Source: Streptomyces venezuelae (GTDB lineage Bacteria > Actinomycetota > Actinomycetes > Streptomycetales > Streptomycetaceae). From it: DNA of 64,000 bases. The stretch is from assembly GCF_008642315.1 (NCBI RefSeq), contig NZ_CP029192.1, forward strand, positions 7,812,001 through 7,876,000, read 5' to 3'. Below, piece after piece: positions 59,537-64,000 of the stretch. Below the pieces are notes generated by a model. The model was not told the origin of the DNA, did no database searches, and saw only the letters and a program-made list of their open reading frames with translations. The position numbers and the translations under genes were made by a program. Every line of letters starts with the position of its first letter. Positions within the stretch are counted from its first letter, which is position 1.

Positions 59537-61909
59537 GTGGAACGAGCAACGCAGGACGAGACGGCCCTGGAACTCCTGGTCCACGGAGTCGGGGGAACCA
59601 CACCGGAAGAGATGCTGGGCGACCCGCGCACCGTGCGGATCTCCGGCGACGACACGGCGGCCGTGTTCCGCCGCACCGAGGACGCCGACGCGGAACGCCG
59701 CCCCGACGACTACCGCGGCAAACCGGTCCCCGAGGCGTACGTCTGGTGCAACCTGACCTCCGGCAACGGCTCCCGCGCCCTGTGGCTCCTGCTGCTGCCC
59801 TTCATGGTGGTCAACCTCGCCCACTGGATGCGGCCCACCTCCCGCCACCGCAAACGCCTCGTGCGCACCTACGGCCTCCTGGTGCGCCTCGTCGGACTCA
59901 CCCTCACCGTGCTGCTCGTCGCCGCCGCCTGCGAGCTCGCCCTCGACCTCACCGCCTGGCAGTGCGCGGGCACCCCCGAGTGCTCCGGCGACCGCGACTG
60001 GCTCGGCTTCCTCTCCACCGACGCCTCCGGCGACGGCGGCTGGTGGTCCCAGCCCGGCCGCCGCCTCGCCCTCGCCGCCCTGCTGCCCGCCGCCCTCACC
60101 GGCCTCCTCTGGTACCTGTCCCACCGCACCTGGAGCGCGTACGAATCCCAGCAGCCGCTGCCCCAGCAGCCCGACCCCGAGGAGGAGACCAGCCGCACCG
60201 CGCTCGGCAGGCCCGGGTTCTGGTACGGCCGGCGCCTGGTGGCCCGCCTGCGCGCCGCCCACACCGCGGCCGGACTCCTCACCGTCGCCGCGGCGGTCGG
60301 CACCTCCGCCGCGCGGCACGACCGACGCCCCGGCGGGCCCGGCCTCCTGGAGACCATCGGCTGGGCACTGGACGCGACGCTCGTCCTGGGCGGGGCGGTC
60401 GTGGTGTGGGTGGTGTGCCGCAGGGGACGTACGGAGAACAGGCTCGACCGGCAACTGGACAGGACTCTCGTCCGTTGGCTGCCCCTCGGCGCGCTGGTCC
60501 TCCTCGTCCTCGTCCTCCTGTACGCGGGCTGGTCACGCCCCGGCTGGCGCTCGGAAGGCAGGCTGCCGGGCGACGCGACCTTCGGCGGCATCGCGCTCGT
60601 CCAGGGCGTCCTGATCCTCGGCCTCGCGGTCGTCGCCCACCTCCTGTACCGCACGTCGCCCGACTCCCGCACCGCCATCCGCGGCTTCGGCGGACCCGCC
60701 GTCGCCATGCTGTCCTGCGCGCTCGGCGGGGTCATGACCGGCGGCGGGGCGCAGCGCGTCTCCGACTGGCTCGACGGCAGCCAGGGCTCCATCGACGGAC
60801 CCGCCCTGGTGCTCACCTGGCAGGCCTCCGTGATTCCGCCGCTCCTCGTGGTCGTCGCGGTGCTCTGCGGCTGGTTCGGGGTCCGCACCGTCCAGCGCAA
60901 GCGCCGGGAGATGGCGCGGATGGCCGACGACTATCCCGACGAGCGCAAGGACTCCACCCGCACCCACCGCATCGCGGGCACACGCGCGCGTGCCGCCCTC
61001 ACCGACCGCGCGCCCCTGCTCGTCGGCATCATCTCCGCCGTGACGCTGCTCCTGGGAGCGGCCGCGCTCATCGGCGCGTGGATGACGGACGAAGTCCCGG
61101 CGCGGGCTGCGGACGGCACGCCCGACGTCGTGGAAGGGGCGGCGCAGACCTCCCAGGCTCTCGGCTCCTGGCTGATCGGCTTCGGCTTCATACTCTTCGT
61201 CACCTGGGGCCGCCGCGCCTACAAGGACCCCTCCGCCCGCCGCACCATCGGCATCCTCTGGGACGTCGGCACCTTCTGGCCGCGCGCCGCCCACCCCTTC
61301 GCGCCGCCCTGCTACGCCGAGCGCGCGGTGCCCGACCTGACCTGGCGGATGGCCAGTTGGACGCGCGCCACCAGCGCCACGGGCGGCCGCCTCGTCCTCT
61401 CGGGCCACTCGCAGGGCAGCGTCCTCGCGGCGGCCGCCGCCTGGCAGCTGCGTCCCTCGGTCCGCCGACGCGTCGCCCTGCTCACCTACGGGTCGCCCCT
61501 GGAGCGCCTCTACGGACGGTGGTTCCCCGCCCACTTCGGGCCCGCGGCGCTGAGCTCCCTGCATCGCGAGGTCGACTGCTGGCGCAACCTGTACCGCACC
61601 ACCGACCCGATCGGCGGCCCCATACAGCTGCACGGCGACTGCGGCCCGCAGGTCGACCGCGCCGCCCTCAAGGACCCCTTGGCCTACGGCCGTACGGAAG
61701 GCCACCCACTGCCCGCGCCGATCCTCGGCCACGGCGACTACCAGGCGGACCCCGCCTTCGCAGAGGAACGGGCCAGGCTCCTGGCCCGCCTCAAGGCGAA
61801 CGTGCCGCCCCCGAGGCCGGAGGCGACGCCCTCGGCGGCCGCGCAGGGCGCCCCGGAGGCGGGGAGCTTCACGCGGGCTCCGGCAGATCCTCCGGGTACA
61901 GCAGGGTGA
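59537..61909 (+). CDS. Large multi-pass membrane protein with C-terminal alpha/beta-hydrolase (lipase-like) motif
   Basis: A 790-residue protein. The N-terminal 45 residues include LELLVHGVGGTTPEEML, like the oxyanion-hole segment of lipases. About nine to ten hydrophobic segments follow. The C-terminal domain contains GGRLVLSGHSQGSVLAAAA, a GxSxG elbow with a candidate Ser nucleophile, and DYQADPAF near the end with possible acid residues. It seems that one alpha/beta hydrolase is split around a membrane insert. GTG 59537 has GGGGGAAG upstream. The gene ends 41 bases inside the convergent AAA gene. Confidence 0.8.
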   Translation: MERATQDETALELLVHGVGGTTPEEMLGDPRTVRISGDDTAAVFRRTEDADAERRPDDYRGKPVPEAYVWCNLTSGNGSRALWLLLLPFMVVNLAHWMRPTSRHRKRLVRTYGLLVRLVGLTLTVLLVAAACELALDLTAWQCAGTPECSGDRDWLGFLSTDASGDGGWWSQPGRRLALAALLPAALTGLLWYLSHRTWSAYESQQPLPQQPDPEEETSRTALGRPGFWYGRRLVARLRAAHTAAGLLTVAAAVGTSAARHDRRPGGPGLLETIGWALDATLVLGGAVVVWVVCRRGRTENRLDRQLDRTLVRWLPLGALVLLVLVLLYAGWSRPGWRSEGRLPGDATFGGIALVQGVLILGLAVVAHLLYRTSPDSRTAIRGFGGPAVAMLSCALGGVMTGGGAQRVSDWLDGSQGSIDGPALVLTWQASVIPPLLVVVAVLCGWFGVRTVQRKRREMARMADDYPDERKDSTRTHRIAGTRARAALTDRAPLLVGIISAVTLLLGAAALIGAWMTDEVPARAADGTPDVVEGAAQTSQALGSWLIGFGFILFVTWGRRAYKDPSARRTIGILWDVGTFWPRAAHPFAPPCYAERAVPDLTWRMASWTRATSATGGRLVLSGHSQGSVLAAAAAWQLRPSVRRRVALLTYGSPLERLYGRWFPAHFGPAALSSLHREVDCWRNLYRTTDPIGGPIQLHGDCGPQVDRAALKDPLAYGRTEGHPLPAPILGHGDYQADPAFAEERARLLARLKANVPPPRPEATPSAAAQGAPEAGSFTRAPADPPGTAG

Positions 61910-64000
61910 GGTCGTCCGTGCTCGGCTCGCCGAGCTGCGCGACCCGCCCCGCGTGCCGTTCCACCATCGCCTCGAAGGTCTGGCGCGCGGTGCGGCCGTT
62001 GCCGAACGCGGGGCCCTTGGGGAGCACCGTGAAGTACTTCAGGAGCGCCTCGGACGTGCCCGTGCCGAGGCGGTACTCATGCTCCTCGGACTGCTGCTCC
62101 ACGATCCGCAGCAGCTCCTCGGGGGCGTAGTCGCTGAAGGTGATGGTCCGTGAGAAGCGGGACGCCACACCGGGGTTGACGGAGAGGAACCGCTCCATCT
62201 CCACGGTGTATCCCGCCACGATCACCACAACGGCCTCGCGGTGGTCCTCCATCAGCTTCACGAGTGTGTCGATGGCCTCCCGGCCGAAGTCGCGCCCCGA
62301 GTCCTCGGGGGAGAGGGCGTACGCCTCGTCGATGAACAGGACGCCGCCGCGCGCCCGGTCGAAGGCCTCCTGGGTGCGGATCGCCGTGGAGCCGATGTGC
62401 TCCCCGACGAGGTCGACGCGGGACACCTCGACGAGGTGGCCGCTCTCCAGGACGCCGAGCGAGGCGAGGATCTCGCCGTAGAGACGGGCGACGGTCGTCT
62501 TGCCGGTGCCGGGGGAGCCGGTGAAGACGAGGTGGCGGCGGACCGAGGCGGCCTTGAGCCCGGCCTGCTGCCTGCGCCGGCCCACCTCGATCATGTCGGT
62601 CAGGGCGCGCACCTCGCGCTTGACGCTGTCGAGGCCCACCAGGGCGTCGAGTTCGCCGAGGACTTCCTTGGAGGCCCGGGAGCTCTTCTCGGCGGCGGGC
62701 GCCGAGGGCTGCGGGGTCTGCGCGCTCTGCTGGGCGGGCAGGGCGCCGAGGAGGCCGACGGTCTGGGTGGCCGTCTGCACGGCGGGCGCGGGCTGCGCGG
62801 GCGCGCCGGGGGCACGCAGGCCGCCGCTCTCGTCGCTCGCGCAGTCCTCGACGATCGGGCCCTCCTCGGAGAACTCGAAGCCGCCGCGGGCGCACCGCTC
62901 CGTGCGGCACTTCTTCAGCGTCGTACGGCAGCCGTCTATGACGTGGAAGCCGTAGCCGTCGCTGTTGCTGACCCGGCAGCCGTGGAAACTGCCGCGCCCG
63001 CCCGCCGACACGTAGAAGCCCGCCTCCGCGGGCGAGGTGACCGTGCACCGCTCGATCGTCGGGTCCGCGCCCTTGGTGACGATCACGCCCGTCTGCACGG
63101 CGTCCACCGTGCAGTTGGCGAGCGTGCCGCCGCTGCCGTGGTCGCGGAACCAGGCGCCCGTCGCCGCCTCGCGGATACGGCAGTCGTCGAGCTGCGCGGT
63201 CGCACCGTCGCTCACCGACACCGCGGTGTTGCGCACCTGCGAGAGGTCGCTGTCGACGACGTCGGTGCGCGAGCCGCGGTCCAGGACGAACAGGGCGTCC
63301 GGCACGTCGTGCACCCGGCACGACTCCAGGACGGCCGTCGCGCCGTCGCTGACCCAGACCGCCGGATAGTCGCCCGTACTGTCGTGGATCTCGCACTGAT
63401 TGGCGTCCACGCGCGTGCCCGGGTCCCAGACCGAGAGACCGTTGCGCCCGAACCGGCTCACCGTGGACCGGGTGAGCGTGAGCACGGAGCGCGAGCGCAG
63501 GTCGATCGCGTTCTCCGGGATGTCGTGGATACGGCAGTCGGCCAGTGTGAGCACGGCGTCCGTGTCGAGCGTGACGCCGTCCGAAGTGGTCCGGTGCACG
63601 TCGCAGTCGGTCAGGTGCGCGGCCGCCCGCCCGGTGACCTGTACGCCCGAACCCTTGACCTCGTACACCTCGCAGCCGATCGCCTCAAGACCCGTGTGCT
63701 CCCCGGTCACCGAGAAGCCCGCGCCCGACGCGTGGTGCACCCGGCACCGCTCAAGACGGGGGTGGGCGCCGCCGCGCACCGCGACACCGGACTGGCCCGC
63801 CGCGACGATCTCGCACTCCTCGAAGACACCGCCGCCCCCGTCGAGCACCGCGATGCCGATGCCGCCGGGGTTGTCGACGGTGCAGCGCCGCACCGTCGGC
63901 CGCGCCCCGCCGCGCACTTCGAGACCGGCCGCCGACCGCGTCACGACACGGATGCCGGTGAGTTCGGGTGCGCCGTCCTCGACGAGCAGCGCGGGCGCGG
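61869..64000 (-). CDS. Right-handed beta-helix protein fused to CbbX-type AAA ATPase (partial)
   Basis: The frame runs past the window edge; the visible 710 residues lack the N terminus. The first 420 or so residues are right-handed beta-helix repeats (about 23 residues each, e.g. LTDCDVHRTTSDGVTLDTD, RSRSVLTLTRSTVSRFGRN), followed by an Ala/Pro-rich linker and a CbxX/CfqX-type AAA+ ATPase domain (about 460-700) with Walker A GSPGTGKTT, Walker B GGVLFIDEAYAL and sensor-like GYTVEMERFLSVNPG. A similar AAA fold is found in EccA of type VII secretion, but no ESX genes are visible. The convergent lipase-like gene overlaps by 41 bases. Confidence 0.88.
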   Translation of the reverse strand, partial: APALLVEDGAPELTGIRVVTRSAAGLEVRGGARPTVRRCTVDNPGGIGIAVLDGGGGVFEECEIVAAGQSGVAVRGGAHPRLERCRVHHASGAGFSVTGEHTGLEAIGCEVYEVKGSGVQVTGRAAAHLTDCDVHRTTSDGVTLDTDAVLTLADCRIHDIPENAIDLRSRSVLTLTRSTVSRFGRNGLSVWDPGTRVDANQCEIHDSTGDYPAVWVSDGATAVLESCRVHDVPDALFVLDRGSRTDVVDSDLSQVRNTAVSVSDGATAQLDDCRIREAATGAWFRDHGSGGTLANCTVDAVQTGVIVTKGADPTIERCTVTSPAEAGFYVSAGGRGSFHGCRVSNSDGYGFHVIDGCRTTLKKCRTERCARGGFEFSEEGPIVEDCASDESGGLRAPGAPAQPAPAVQTATQTVGLLGALPAQQSAQTPQPSAPAAEKSSRASKEVLGELDALVGLDSVKREVRALTDMIEVGRRRQQAGLKAASVRRHLVFTGSPGTGKTTVARLYGEILASLGVLESGHLVEVSRVDLVGEHIGSTAIRTQEAFDRARGGVLFIDEAYALSPEDSGRDFGREAIDTLVKLMEDHREAVVVIVAGYTVEMERFLSVNPGVASRFSRTITFSDYAPEELLRIVEQQSEEHEYRLGTGTSEALLKYFTVLPKGPAFGNGRTARQTFEAMVERHAGRVAQLGEPSTDDLTLLYPEDLPEPA

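Noticed and set aside
1..64000. tRNA, rRNA, IS elements, integrases and toxin-antitoxin pairs
   Set aside because: Looked for by motif and gene context on both strands; none could be supported from the sequence.

Overview
The window is 64 kb of very high-GC DNA with dense, mostly uninterrupted genes, frequent GTG starts, GC-rich third positions and several predicted leaderless transcripts. The gene content points to a Streptomyces chromosome or a very close relative: LuxR-type two-component pair, STAS and RsbW-like regulators, many TetR/MarR/ROK/DeoR regulators, deazaflavin (F420)-type enzymes, lipoproteins and secreted proteases. No rRNA, tRNA, CRISPR array, transposase or integrase was seen.

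0-19.7 kb. The region opens with the tail of an unidentified gene and two neighbouring frameshifted genes (GrpB-like and GNAT). Then come an MFS exporter/TetR pair around a palindrome, a STAS protein, a TmrB-like kinase fused to a NUDIX domain, an alpha/beta hydrolase, an M20 dipeptidase, a geranylgeranyl-reductase-like flavoprotein, a DDN-type reductase/TetR pair, and a run of envelope and secreted proteins. The last group holds a DUF4232 lipoprotein, a 733-aa DUF1906 protein, an I36-type inhibitor, an amidase, a class A PBP whose SxxK motif reads SAFT, and a NodB-like deacetylase.

19.9-26.3 kb. A histidine kinase/response regulator pair, a repeat-containing membrane protein, MarR, a maleylpyruvate isomerase-like protein, an F420-type LLM oxidoreductase and a nucleoside deaminase.

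26.4-37.7 kb, the centre of interest. Six minus-strand genes form one apparent operon: an indigoidine-synthetase-like NRPS (A-Ox-T-TE) carrying an additional C-terminal tautomerase, a serine O-acetyltransferase, an ATP-grasp/cysteine-synthase fusion, a tandem ATP-grasp protein, an MFS exporter and a cupin. Together they suggest that a beta-substituted alanine is made from O-acetylserine, that up to three amide bonds are formed by ATP-grasp modules, and that a cyclised, oxidised glutamine unit is built by the NRPS. I do not recognise this combination as a characterised pathway. It is preceded by about 720 bp without genes that contains a 10-bp palindrome.

38.4-64 kb. An MFS/ROK pair, an S12 hydrolase, an HTH membrane protein, a trypsin-like protease with five C-terminal repeats, an M1 metallopeptidase, and an MFS/TetR pair sharing a 10-bp site. 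Next is a TetR-cupin-DUF4865-phosphotriesterase operon with its own operator, then an ABC ATPase/FtsX-like exporter with a SHOCT protein, an RsbW-like ATPase, a stand-alone cysteine-synthase-like enzyme behind a cluster of AGGTG repeats, SRPBCC and DeoR proteins, a large membrane hydrolase, and a beta-helix/AAA protein cut by the window edge.
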